Below are positions 53,293 to 63,282 of a stretch of DNA of 64,000 bases, in pieces (position 1 is the stretch's first letter; every line of letters begins with the position of its first letter). The notes beneath the pieces were generated by a model. It made no database searches and had not been told where the DNA came from. It was given only the letters and a program-made list of their open reading frames with translations. Origin of the DNA: Ophiostoma sp. CBS 140.51 (lineage: Eukaryota > Ascomycota > Sordariomycetes > Ophiostomatales > Ophiostomataceae). The DNA is taken from the NCBI GenBank assembly GCA_029298735.1, contig JANSLP010000079.1:1-64000 (forward strand), written 5' to 3'. The translations under genes and the position numbers were made by a program.

Positions 53293-54312
53293 TATGCCTC
53301 TTCTGCTCTTTGTTTTTTTCTTTCATTTCTCTCTCTTTTCCTTCTACTCATAGCGTGCGATCTGGGGGCATAGATATGCCATCTAACAGGGATTTAAAGG
53401 GCTGTTTTCTTGTTTTCTCCTCTCGAGGTCGAGAGGATGGCGTTCTGGTCGTCTTTTGTCTTTCTTTTTGCTTAACCGCCACCTCTTGATACTGGTTTCG
53501 GCGTATTGGCCAAAGACTTGGAGTAATATTCGGGTATCTACGTTCAAGGTCTTTATGACGAGATTTTTCTTTCCCGATAGACAGAATTTTTAAAAGCAAA
53601 TTATTTGATTAAAAAACAGTCCCTGTCCGTGTGCAAAGTGTGACCATAGCAGATCCATAAAGTACAAAAGTAAAAGCAAACCGTTCTGTAACTCGTGAAA
53701 ATCCCTTTGGCCATCCGTATACCTCCAAACTTCATACCGTTGCTGACGTTCTTTTTTCGTTTGTCAGTCGTTTGTCCGTATTGACTCCCTTAATAAAGCA
53801 AACCATTCCGTGAAACCCCCGTTTGTCTGTAAAGCTCCTTGTGAAAAAAGAAAAACAAAATAGCAAAAATAGCAAACAAAGCAATCCGTATCCATCCGTC
53901 GCTTGTCATTAGAAAACAGCCCATCGTCCATATCAACTCATAGAAAAAGCAAACCGGTCCATACAGCCGTCATTAACCGCACAACTCCTCAGAAAAGAAA
54001 AAGCAATTTCATACCACAGTCCCCCGTCCATATAAACGCCCTTTGAAAAGCAAAGTTTGTGTTCATCAACCTCAGGCCCACTTGAGACCCAAGGTTACAG
54101 GAGAAAATTGCACAGAAGCAGCAAAGAAATCAGAGAAAATAAAACCAAAAAAAAAGCGAGAAACAAAAATCAGAAAGAGGTTCAGAAATCATGTCCGTCC
54201 ATAACTGACACATTTGCGAAAGAAAAGAAAAGAAACCACTGTCCACTTCCTGCTCACCTATCGTGATCGCCAGCCATCGGCGTGTCTCTGTGACTTCATA
54301 CTCACCTTGCTC
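53293..54312. other. Convergent spacer between the ZIP and deaminase-like genes
   Basis: The 3' flank of the ZIP gene, T-rich to about 53480, then the degenerate AAAGCAA repeat block. There are no coding frames with motifs. Confidence 0.55.
53673..54061. repeat. Degenerate interspersed repeat (AAAGCAAWCCRT family)
   Basis: A loosely conserved unit recurs at 53673, 53795, 53878, 53946, 54000 and 54047. It starts AAAGCAA and is usually followed by CCGT or CCAT. A partner motif GTCCATAYMAA or CCGTCCATATA lies between copies. Spacing shrinks from about 120 to about 47 bases. It lies in the 3' flank shared by the convergent ZIP and deaminase-like genes and is not coding. It looks like a very diverged tandem array. 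Confidence 0.55.
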
Positions 54313-54639
54313 TTAAACCCACCCATTTCCCCATCTGCCAGTGCCGTAGCCACTGTTGTCATTGCCGCTACTCAAATTGTTACCATTGTAGTAGACAAAC
54401 TCGGACAGGTCGGGGAACCGAGTGCGAGACGCCGACAACGAAGACGATGAGGGCTGGCCGCCACGGTTGACACTACCACCACCACGACCGCTGCGGCCGC
54501 CCCGACCGCCACGGTTACGAACAGGCTGAGCGACACCAGGACGAGGACGGCTGTTGCCGTTGACAGGTGTGCTGCCGTTGATAATGGTCGGCCGGGGAGG
54601 AGACCGATTGAGGTTGGTCTGGGACGGCTCCCGGCGACC
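54313..54639 (-). other. In-frame 108-codon extension after the TAG of the deaminase-like gene
   Basis: Immediately after the TAG at 54642-54640 the same frame stays open for 108 codons, to a TAA at 54315-54313. Codon use is clearly protein-like: nearly all third positions are C, T or G, with Gly, Arg, Asn and Ser dominating. The translation includes an RGG box (NRGGRGGRSGRGGG) and an aromatic ending (EFVYYNGNN, then WGNGWV). Such a low-complexity RGG tail suits an RNA-binding protein and continues the disordered style of the upstream tail. Three explanations are open: recoding of the TAG, a weak 72-nt frame-preserving intron (54643-54572, GTAGGG...GGCAG), or a recent nonsense change or sequencing error. 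Confidence 0.75.
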
Positions 54640-54653
54640 CTACTGCTGGGAGC
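54627..54653 (-). promoter_or_regulatory. Predicted RNA hairpin presenting the TAG codon in its loop
   Basis: On the transcribed strand GCUCCC (54653-54648) pairs with GGGAGC (54632-54627). A single A/C mismatch and two further G-C pairs close a nine-base loop, AGUAGGGUC. The UAG is in that loop; its A corresponds to position 54641 and is preceded by U. A location in a hairpin loop with U at -1 matches the described preference of sexual-stage A-to-I editing in Sordariomycetes. Folding was done by eye only. Confidence 0.5.
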
Positions 54654-57259
54654 TGCTGCCCTGAGGCGAAGAGAAGGCGTTGTTAGATGCGCCAAAGTGA
54701 TTGTTGTTGTAGTTTTGGTCGAGTCCACCGCGCGGGATATCGGCCACACCACGCGTCAAGGCAGGATGGTTGGACAAAAGAACGACATCGGGCTGCCGGT
54801 TCTCTTGAGTGCGAGAGGGCCGAGGATGAGTCTGGGCCGGCGTCTGGTTCTGCGGCTGCGTCTGCGTCGTCTGACGCTGCGTCACCGGAGCCGTGCGGAT
54901 CCACGGGTTCTCGACTTGGCCGCGAACAAACGGCAGACGCGAAGCTGTGTCGTTGCGGTCCTCAGCGTCGTCGGTCAAGCCAACGACAGGCACTGTGAAA
55001 GTGGTCTGCGTGGCAAGGACAGGAGAATGGCCAGAAGGGTTTCGAGGCCGTGGAGCGTGAATTATGGCGGCAGCCTGGCCGGAAAACTGGCTGCGGTTGG
55101 CACTGCCCACGCCGTTCACGATCTGGCGAGTACGGTCGTTGTTGGTCGTGGTGGTGGCACCGTTGCCAGAGGAGTTAGCATTTTGATTGCGGGCTATTTG
55201 CCGAAGGTAGGCGGGCACATTGATTGAGGGTGCGCTGACAGAAACCACAGAAGATGCCGAGTCTTCTTGCTCGCCAGCTGAATTCTGTTCACCGGTCTGG
55301 ATATCACTGAGGCTTCCACCAGTCAGGTCCTGGGCGACTGAGCCGGTCGAAACAGCGTGGGCAGCTTCGCTAAGAATGTCCAATCTGGTGCGAGGTGGCA
55401 GTTGCAGGTCAATTGGGTTGCCAGTTTGGGGCTGCTCGCTCATCTGACGGCGCCCATTGTTGTCAACGCGAGGAATGGGAGTGGGAGGAGGAACCATCAC
55501 ACTGGCCTCCGGCGTCAGAGTAGACTCGGCCACCAAGAGGGGTGCCGCAAAGGTGCCGTGAGCGACGGCTATGGCGCCACTCATCTCGACGGGCCCGGCA
55601 TAGTCACTCAGCAGGCTTGGGGCACTCGGGGTCCCAAAAAAGTAGGACAGCTCGTTGTCCGCCGCCACCCACGAAGAAGAGACGCCGCCGTTGTTGGTGC
55701 CACCAGTCGTGTTGCCTTGTCTGGCGCCAAAGTCGGGAGGCTCGAGGCACGGCGTGGTGGGAGGCTTGTGACGGGCACCCCAGATGGAAGGCGGAGCAGC
55801 ACTGCCACCACGGCGCGAAGGCGAAGTGTACTCTGGGAAGCGGTCGCGAGGGTCAATCACGGAGCTGTCGAGAACCGAGGCCAAGCTGAACGAAGGAGAG
55901 GGTGAGCTGCGGACGGAACTGCGAACAGACACAGCCGCGGACACACCTTGTTCGCGCACACTGGGCTCGGGGCTGCGGCTCTCAGAGTCGCTATCTTCCT
56001 CCTGCCGCTCTGGAACAATCAGCGGTTCCCGGCGGATGGGTGTCATCACGTTCGGGAGAGGCCGGGGCCGGTGGGGCGGGCTGAGACAGGGAGACCGGGG
56101 AGAGCGAGGACGAATGATATTGCCGACAGGGAGGCCGGCAATAATTTCATCTGCGGCGTCGAGGAGGTCGGGTGACTCAACATCCCCGCTCATGACGATT
56201 TCATTATCATCATCACCTTCGTAACTAGAAGCGTCTGCCTCGTCACCGCTCCGTCTGGCCTTTATGGCCTTCACGGCAGCATCGTCGTCGTCCGCGTCAT
56301 TGTCTTCCTCGTCACTGCTGCTGCCATGACCATCGGTACCAAAGAGGCTCTTGATCTTGTCGTTCTTGTCCGGCGGTCCGCCTCCACCACCAAAAGAGCC
56401 CGTAATGGTTGATGTACCGTTGAAAAAGACACGCGTGCGTGTGTGCTCGGCAAACACAGGACAAGACACGGCCTTGATGTAAATGCCGCTCATGCTGCGG
56501 ATGTGTTCAAGGAAGTCGCCTGTACACATAAATGTCAGTATACAAGTACAAGTATGAGCTTTTGTTCTGTTTTTGTTTAGGGTGCACTTACGGCAGCTCT
56601 TGCACGGCCTGTGGCCCAGATAAATGCGGGCACCCAGGCGGCGGTCAGAAAGACCTGCGTTAAGTAGCTGGCCGTCTAGAGCATCACGAATTCTCATGTT
56701 GGCGAATTGCATCTGCTTGCCAAAGAAATAAAGGCCGAGCTGTGTCGAGTGTTAATAAGGGAAGAAGAATAAAACAAAAAAAGACAACTGTAAGACCGTG
56801 TTTTCTTACCTTCTTCTCTGCGTGGCAGGCATCGTAGCGGTATTCGTTTTCGGGCACGCGCTCCGACGACTTAGGGGTGTCTCGGACGCTGATTCTGAGC
56901 GTGAAATTACTGACGGCACAGAAGTCACGGACAAGCTTGGTCCACTTCTCTCCATCCAGATTCAGGCCGTCGGCAGGGGTCTTGCGCCAGCCACTCGTAC
57001 AGACCTTCATCGGCGTCGAAGTGCCATTTGCAATAAGGCAGGCCGGCGTGGCTTGAATGCGAGAGGTTCCCGGAAGGCCAGTCTTTGCGGTGGCAAGCTC
57101 GTTCATGACAACGAGCTTTCGGCCACGGTCCTTCCAGGCAAAGGAGATTTTGGGCTTGCACTTCTTGTTGCCGTCTCCATCGGACTTGTACCGGCTCTTA
57201 GCGGTGCTGCCCGTGTTCCCTTTCTTTTTGGGCAGCTTGGACTTCTTGTCGCTCGTCAT
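54640..57259 (-). CDS. Deaminase-fold protein (HAE...PCxxC) with long disordered tail
   Basis: Three exons, 57259-56810, 56739-56592 and 56519-54640, encode 825 residues to the TAG. Introns are 70 and 72 bp with GTAAGA...CACAG and GTAAGT...TACAG. The splices reunite two motifs: CHAEKKLGLYFF with H146-A-E148, and IYLGHRPCKSCRDFLEHI with P195-C196-x2-C199. That is the zinc-binding and proton-shuttle signature of the cytidine-deaminase superfamily, with 46 residues between the two motifs. The N-terminal 55 residues are Lys-rich and basic. Residues after about 260 are acidic, then Ser/Pro/Asn-rich and disordered. It resembles the fungal deaminase expansions related to bacterial polymorphic-toxin deaminases (for example OTT_1508-like), but I cannot place it in a family. 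The substrate (nucleic acid or free base) is unknown. No signal peptide is present. Confidence 0.8.
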
Positions 57260-58147
57260 GGTCGGCTGTGACGGCGAGAAGCAAGGAAAGTGGGTGTGAA
57301 AAATAGTAGACGCAGAGCAAGACGCGAAGGGACAAATCTGGTGATGGTTAGTTAATGTCAACAAATAAAGATGAATTTTGACAATAAAGAGTCATCAAAC
57401 TTACTAAATAGTTGATAAAGTGAAATGAAGAAGAAGAAGTGTTGTTATGAAGTGAAGCAACGCGAGATCACAAAAGTGAAATCGGTGGCGATGCGAGGTG
57501 AAAAGATGAGAGAGAAGTAAATAACGGTGGTGAAAGACGAAAAGAGCGGGGGAGACGACAAAGGTTCATAACAAAAAGGCAACAACTGGCAAACCCGAGT
57601 CACACGGGCCAAAATAAACGGCGTGTTCACGGGTGGCCAGACGAACTCTCTAGTCATGGCGGGCAATTACGGTGAGTGAATGACAATTTTCGTCCGATCT
57701 TTTGTGAACTCGGTGTTTGGTGAATATCAGCTGAGAGGTGAGATGTCAACAAAATAGGCCTACACCAAAAGCAACTAACAGACAACAGCAAGCAGGGCAT
57801 ACTTGATCAAAACCATGTATAGCCAACTACGCATAGGCACAGCATATCAGCACAATACATCACAGTGAATGTCGGAGCAAACTGAAAGTATAGGGACCTG
57901 TTCCTTTTCTTTTTGAATTTTTCTTTCTTTTTTTGAGTGGTATTTTAAGAAAGTTGTGAAAGCAAAAGAAGAAAACAAGCAAAAAAATGACCCCAAAGGC
58001 GCCGAGAACCCGAATCCATTCAGACTGGACTAGACTTTTGAAGAAGTAAATATCAAAGCCCTCATATCATGAGAAACGCTCTTCCCTGCCCCCTTTTATT
58101 TTTTATTCATCATAGGTAAAAAAAAAACGTGGACGTGGGCGACAAAT
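57260..58147. other. Leader of the deaminase-like gene and 3' flank of eS19
   Basis: About 0.9 kb between two genes on the - strand. It contains the purine-rich (+ strand) leader of the deaminase-like gene and an AT-rich eS19 3' flank. No other feature is visible. Confidence 0.5.
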
Positions 58148-59211
58148 TTACTCGTCATCCTCATCCTCGTCCTCCTCGTCCTCCTCGGCGGTGGTCTGGG
58201 CGATACGGTCCAAATCACGCTGGCCGGCCTGGGTGATGCGGCGGCCACCCTTCTCCTCGTCAACCTCGACGATGCCAATGGCAGCCAGCGACTGCAGGAC
58301 CTTGCGGTCGACGGAGCCGGAGGCGTTGACATGCTTGCCGGGGCGGCAGCCACGGTTCTTGGCAGTGCCGTGGACCTTGCGGAGACGGCCAACACCAACA
58401 GTCTTGCGGAGGTAGACGTGGCGGGCGACCGAGGCGGCGCGGACGTAGAACCAGTCAATGTCCTGGGGAGGGAGCTCCTTGGCGTGGCCAGTCTTGACGG
58501 TGTCGACCCAGCCTAAAATGAAGTGTTAGAAATTCAATTGTGATGTCGGGGGTATGAAAATCATTAGAAACGTGGGGGGAACGTACCAGGAATGGGGAGC
58601 TTGCCCTGACGCTTCAGGAAAGCAGCGTAGGCGACGATAAACTTCTGGGCCTAGAGCCAGGAAAAAGAAAACCCCATTAGCAAATATTCCGTCATAGGAA
58701 GTCTTTCGACTCCCTCACGCCTGCTCCAAAGATGTGTTCCTACTGCCGCATGGCCAGACCTAGTTTCCAAGGTCCTCCATGTCGCCCAGTCTGTGTGTAT
58801 ATGATCCGTCTCTTTCTCATGGCATCATCGTGTGTGTCGTGCGTGGTCGGCGTGGGCAGTCCTTGGTTCTCTCTCTTTATCTTCCTTATCAGGACAAGAC
58901 ACAGACGAGAGAGAAGTGGTGTGCGCCGTTTCTTCCGTCTCGTAGTCGAGCGACGGCAGTCTCAAATCAATGCGACCTCAACCTCCCATATTCCAGAGAG
59001 AAGGAGAGCAGAGACGAAGACAGCCGTCGTCTATCCACAGAGTTGCGCAACAACAGTTCGATCCATGTTTCGTTTTGGTGCGCATCGGTGTCGCGGACGT
59101 GAGGGAGATTTTGTCGTCGAAATTTTTTGGGGACTTCATTCCTGCTAAATCATTTCTTCTTCATCCTGGGAAAACACCTACATCGACATCCCGAACGGAA
59201 ACACCACCCAT
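58148..59211 (-). CDS. RPS19: 40S ribosomal protein eS19
   Basis: Three exons, 59211-59182, 58650-58587 and 58512-58148, give 152 residues. Exon 1 encodes only MGGVSVRDVD. Intron 1 is 531 bp (GTAGGT...CTCTAG) and intron 2 is 74 bp (GTACGT...TTTTAG). The joined protein matches eS19 throughout: VDAQKFIVAYAAFLKRQGK, IPGWVDTVKT, WFYVRAASVARHVYLR, VGVGRLRKVHG, NASGSVDRKVLQSL and GGRRITQAGQRDLDRIA. It ends in an unusual Glu/Asp-only tail after TTA. eS19 is needed for 18S rRNA maturation and sits in the head of the small subunit. The frame was missed by simple ORF scanning because it is split. The long first intron is typical of fungal ribosomal-protein genes. Confidence 0.95.
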
Positions 59212-60714
59212 CTTGAATAGAGGTTTTTGTTTTTGGGGTTTTGGGGGAGAAAAAGAGAAAGGTCGTCGAGGTCGTTGGGCGTGGAACGTGGTTGTCGAAA
59301 AGAGAGGTGAAAAAGTCGGGATCGTGGAGAGGAGGGAAAGGAAGTTCAAACGTCTTTTGGCTCGTTTGGTTGGCGGGGCCCGCTTGCTAGGAAAATTTTG
59401 GGAAAAAATTGGCAAAAGAGAAAAGGGACCAATGGTTGGAGACCCACCCTGCAGAAAAAGTCTAGGGTTTGCCAGCCCTTTGCGCAGGTGATGGCGCTAG
59501 TGTCAGTATTATGTCATCCAGATGACATAAGATGTCCAGAGTCTATGGCGGTGCAACTGTGGCTAGTGGAACCAGCCAAAAGTGGGTCATCGGATTGAAC
59601 GAGCCGACGCCCCTCATTGGCCAGCAGCTCAATAATACAAAACAGAGTGCATTACTGTGTGAGACCAGAATGCTGTGCGACCAGCACCAGGGCTTCGAGA
59701 AACATCGAGGGAAGGTGCGATGCAGCAGAACCCCTATCTTCAAGGCCAAACCTAGAAATATTAGTAGATACATGTATGGAACTTATTTTGCATCAAACAC
59801 ATTTTTTTCTGTATTTTCAACGAACTTTCCGCCACCTCCAACCCACCCACAACCACAGTTTGACCGCCTCCCATTTGCCGAAATGGTGCGGTTGCCAATT
59901 GCCGACCAGCCAAAAAAGGGTCTGCAGGTGGACAATGGCCGTTTCCCGCGCTTTCCCACGCTGGCCAAGTTGGCTGCATCATCCTCTGCCTTTCTTCGCT
60001 TTCGCCCTCTTCCCGCCTGCCCCGTCCTCGCTAGCTAATACACCCCCTCCTGCGGAGAGAGCTTGCCTAGGAACAGTATGCGGAGACCTATCCAGTGTCT
60101 GGGGAAATGTGTTAGTCGACAACAGACATCCCTGTTCTTGACTCTTGAAGGTGGAGAGAACCGCTCAATGCAGCCGCCAATGGGTTGTCTCGGAGTTCGC
60201 TGTCCACCAATGTCCACCGAAGACAGGCAGGGGATGAAGCAAAAAGAGGAGGGCCTGCACGGAGAAAGCTCTCAAGTGACATGGGCGAATGTTGAAGAGC
60301 TGTCATGTCGCTCTCGGCAATTTTGCTAGGCAAAAACAACACGGCGAAAGGAGCCAAAGGCTGGCACCCCGGCCAGGCCTTGTCAAAGCGACGAAGTGAG
60401 AGGAGTGCCGTTCCAGTGAGGGGAAGCTCTTGTCGTCCTTTTTTTGGTTTAATAGAGCCGCCTGCCCCCCGATTCACGGACTGTCTCTGCCGTGTGCGGG
60501 CGAGGTGACAGCAGAAGGATTTCAATTTCACCGTTTCTGTTCAGCATTTTCTTTTTTTCTTTCTAGTTTTACTTTTGTTCTTTTCGTTCTTTTGTCTTCA
60601 AGTTCAACCATCGCGAACATCCACCTCCACATACAGCTTTAGCTTCACCTCCAGCCTTACCGATACGCTGCTGACGGCCAAATCGACAAGCAAGCAATAG
60701 AGGGCCAGCAAAAG
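59212..60714. other. Divergent promoter region of eS19 and the FAT1-like gene
   Basis: 1.5 kb with no credible coding frame. The region near 60540-60660 is T/C-rich and is the leader of the acyl-CoA synthetase gene. I did not confidently identify known ribosomal-protein promoter boxes. Confidence 0.5.
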
Positions 60715-62765
60715 ATGGAACTCGGTACGTCTGACACCCTCCGCACAATCTCACGCCAAGACAAACTCTTTTGTTGTTTTCAAGTTCAACATCTCCTCGG
60801 ACGTATGAACCCCCAACTAACACTCCCCTTTCTTCTAGTAACGGCTGCTGCCGCCACAGCGGCGGCCACGACGGCCGGCCTGGCCTACCTCGAGGCTCGC
60901 TTCCACATTCGCAAAGATATCCAGTACATCCGAGGCCGGCGCAAGCTGCGCAAGATGATGGACAAGGCCATCAAGGAGAAGCGTCTGTCACCTTACTACT
61001 TTATCGAGCAAAACACCCGCGAAGACCCCAACCACGAAGCCATTTGGTCGCGTGATGGCTGCTACACACGCAAGGAAATGTATGACCGTGCCAACCAATA
61101 CGCCCAGTGGTTCTTAAAGCAGGGCGTGCAGCCTGGTGATTTGGTGGCCCTTTTCATGATCAACTCGCCCGACTTTATCACGGCATGGCTGGGATTGTTG
61201 GCCATTGGCGCCGCACCGGCCATGATCAACTTCCACCTGACGAGCCAGGCACTCCTACACTGTCTGGGGATCAGTGCGGCCAAGCTGATCCTGGTCGACG
61301 GGCCACCCGACGCTCACGCTCGCATTGCCGCCGTCCAGACCGATCTCGACGCCCAAGGCTACCGCGTGGTCGACTTGGCACAAGCACGCCCCGAAGTGTA
61401 CGCCACGGATGCCCGCCGGCCGGGTGACGAGCTTCGTGCTGGTGTGAAGCCGCATTGGCCATCGTCAATGTTCTATACCAGCGGCACGACAGGCATGCCC
61501 AAGGCGTGTTACTTGCCAATTGCAGCAGCCTTTGGCCACGGCGCCGGCAACCACACGGGCCTCAACCCCGTTGACCGTCCCAACGAACGCTACTACGTCT
61601 GCATGCCCTACTACCACGGCACGGGCGGCATCAACGCCATGGCTCAAGTCTTGTGCGGCACAACGCTATGCATCGCCCCCAAGTTCAGTGTCTCGGGCTT
61701 CTGGCGGGACATTCGCGACTCCCGGGCCACCTGGTTCGTCTATGTCGGCGAGACCCTCCGTTACCTACTAGCGCAACCGCCATCCCCAGACGACAAAAAC
61801 CACAAGGTGCACACCATCTTTGGCAACGGCCTGCGACCCGACGTGTGGGACAAGTTCCGCGACCGGTTCGGCATCGAGCGCATCTACGAATTCTTTAACA
61901 GCACCGAGGGCGTCTTCCCCCTCGATAACCCCTGCCGCGGCGAGTTCCACAAGCACTCCGTCGGCCACCACGGTATGCTGCTCCGCTGGCGGTACAGTGA
62001 CGAGTACATCCCTGTGGCCATTGATGCCGAGACGGGCGATATTGCCCGTGACCCAAAGACAGGGTTTGCTTTCCGAGTGCCGTACTCCCAAGGTGGCGAG
62101 GTGCTCATCCGTATTCCCGGCGAACGCGTCTTTGGTGGCTATGTCGGCAACGAGGCGGCCACGGAGAAGAAGATGGAACGCAATGTATTCCGCAAGGGCG
62201 ACTGCTTCTACCGCACGGGTGATGCTCTGCGGCGCGACGACGACGGCCGCTGGTTCTTCATGGACCGGCTAGGCGATACTTTCCGGTGGAAGGGCGAGAA
62301 CGTGTCAACGACTGAAGTCAGTGAGGTGCTCGGCAAGTTCCCTGGTGTGCTTGAAGCCAATGTCTACGGTGTTGGTCTGCCCGGCCACGACGGCAAAGCA
62401 GGTGCTGCGGCACTGCACATTGATCCAGCCCAGCGTGCCGACTTTGATCATCAGCTATTCCTAGCGTGAGCCCCCTTTTAATTCGACAGACATCTTATTT
62501 ATTCCCCTGCTAACAGTTTAGACATGCCCGCAAACACCTCCCGAAATACGCCGTCCCCGTCTTCGTCCGACACGTCCAGGAAGCCTCGACGACACACAAT
62601 AACAAGCAGAACAAGGTGCCGCTCAAGAGCGAGGGCGTTGACCCAGACAAGGTCACAGAGGGCGATCTGATCATGTGGATCGACGGCCACGGCAAGGGCG
62701 CTACGTACGTGCCGTTTACAAAAGTCGACTGGGACAGTCTGCACTCTGGCAAGGCGAGACTGTAG
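60715..62765 (+). CDS. FAT1: Very long-chain acyl-CoA synthetase / fatty acid transporter (FAT1-like)
   Basis: Three exons, 60715-60724, 60839-62465 and 62522-62765, encode 626 residues. Exon 1 is ten bases (ATGGAACTCG) before a 114 bp intron (GTACGT, AACTAAC branch point, TTCTAG). That intron is a multiple of three and stop-free, so an unspliced form is also readable. The last intron (GTGAGC...TTTAG) joins FLA to HARKHLPKYAVPVFVR. The family is clear: an N-terminal membrane segment, SMFYTSGTTGMPKACYL (AMP binding, about residue 215), YEFFNSTEG, and the VLACS/FATP motif YRTGDALRRDDDGRWFFMDRLGD...WKGENVSTTEV. It activates very long-chain fatty acids in ER, peroxisome or lipid-droplet membranes. 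The C terminus ends in ARL, a PTS1-type tripeptide. Six of the seven neighbours examined on this arm are unrelated to lipid metabolism. Confidence 0.93.
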
Positions 62766-63282
62766 ACGTTTACACATATTACAGTGATACAGTTAGATAG
62801 AAGACGAAAGATGTAGAAAAGAGTAGATCAGAGTAGATCAGAGTGTATTCCTAATTATTTTTCACTTTATTTTATTTTATTTCATCCACATAATTAACTA
62901 GCCAGAAATACAAGAAGAAAAATAAAAGATAAAAACTTCCATCTAGACCAGTATCCACCATTGATAAACGAAGACAAAACATGGTGTTATTCACCAAATA
63001 TGGCCATAAGTGCTTCTTTCTCGGCGATGTGATGAGATCCTCTTAGTTAAAACCTGTACCGAAACCACCATCCATCTGCTCCACGCTGCTTGCCCCATCA
63101 CAACACTACAAAAACAGTCATTCCCAATTCACCTGCCCATTGGCTCTCCAGGTTAATTTCTTGTTTTCTTCCTCTTCCTCATCTTTTTCTTCTTCTTTTT
63201 GGCGTCCTCTCTTGGAGTCGGCTGTGTCTTCGGTGTGATGGAATGGGCTCTTGGTGTGTGTAGTCTTGTATATATCCGCCAA
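62766..63282. other. 3' flank of the FAT1-like gene, nothing supported
   Basis: AT-rich sequence with repeated GAGTAGATCA units near 62819-62841 and T/C-rich stretches near 63160-63200. No gene is visible. Confidence 0.5.

Noticed and set aside
54661..54728. GTGGAC...CTCAG with a CTAAC branch-like site, a possible intron before the TAG of the deaminase-like gene
   Set aside because: The donor is weak and the splice would shift the frame, ending after about 45 codons and losing the coding-like RGG extension.
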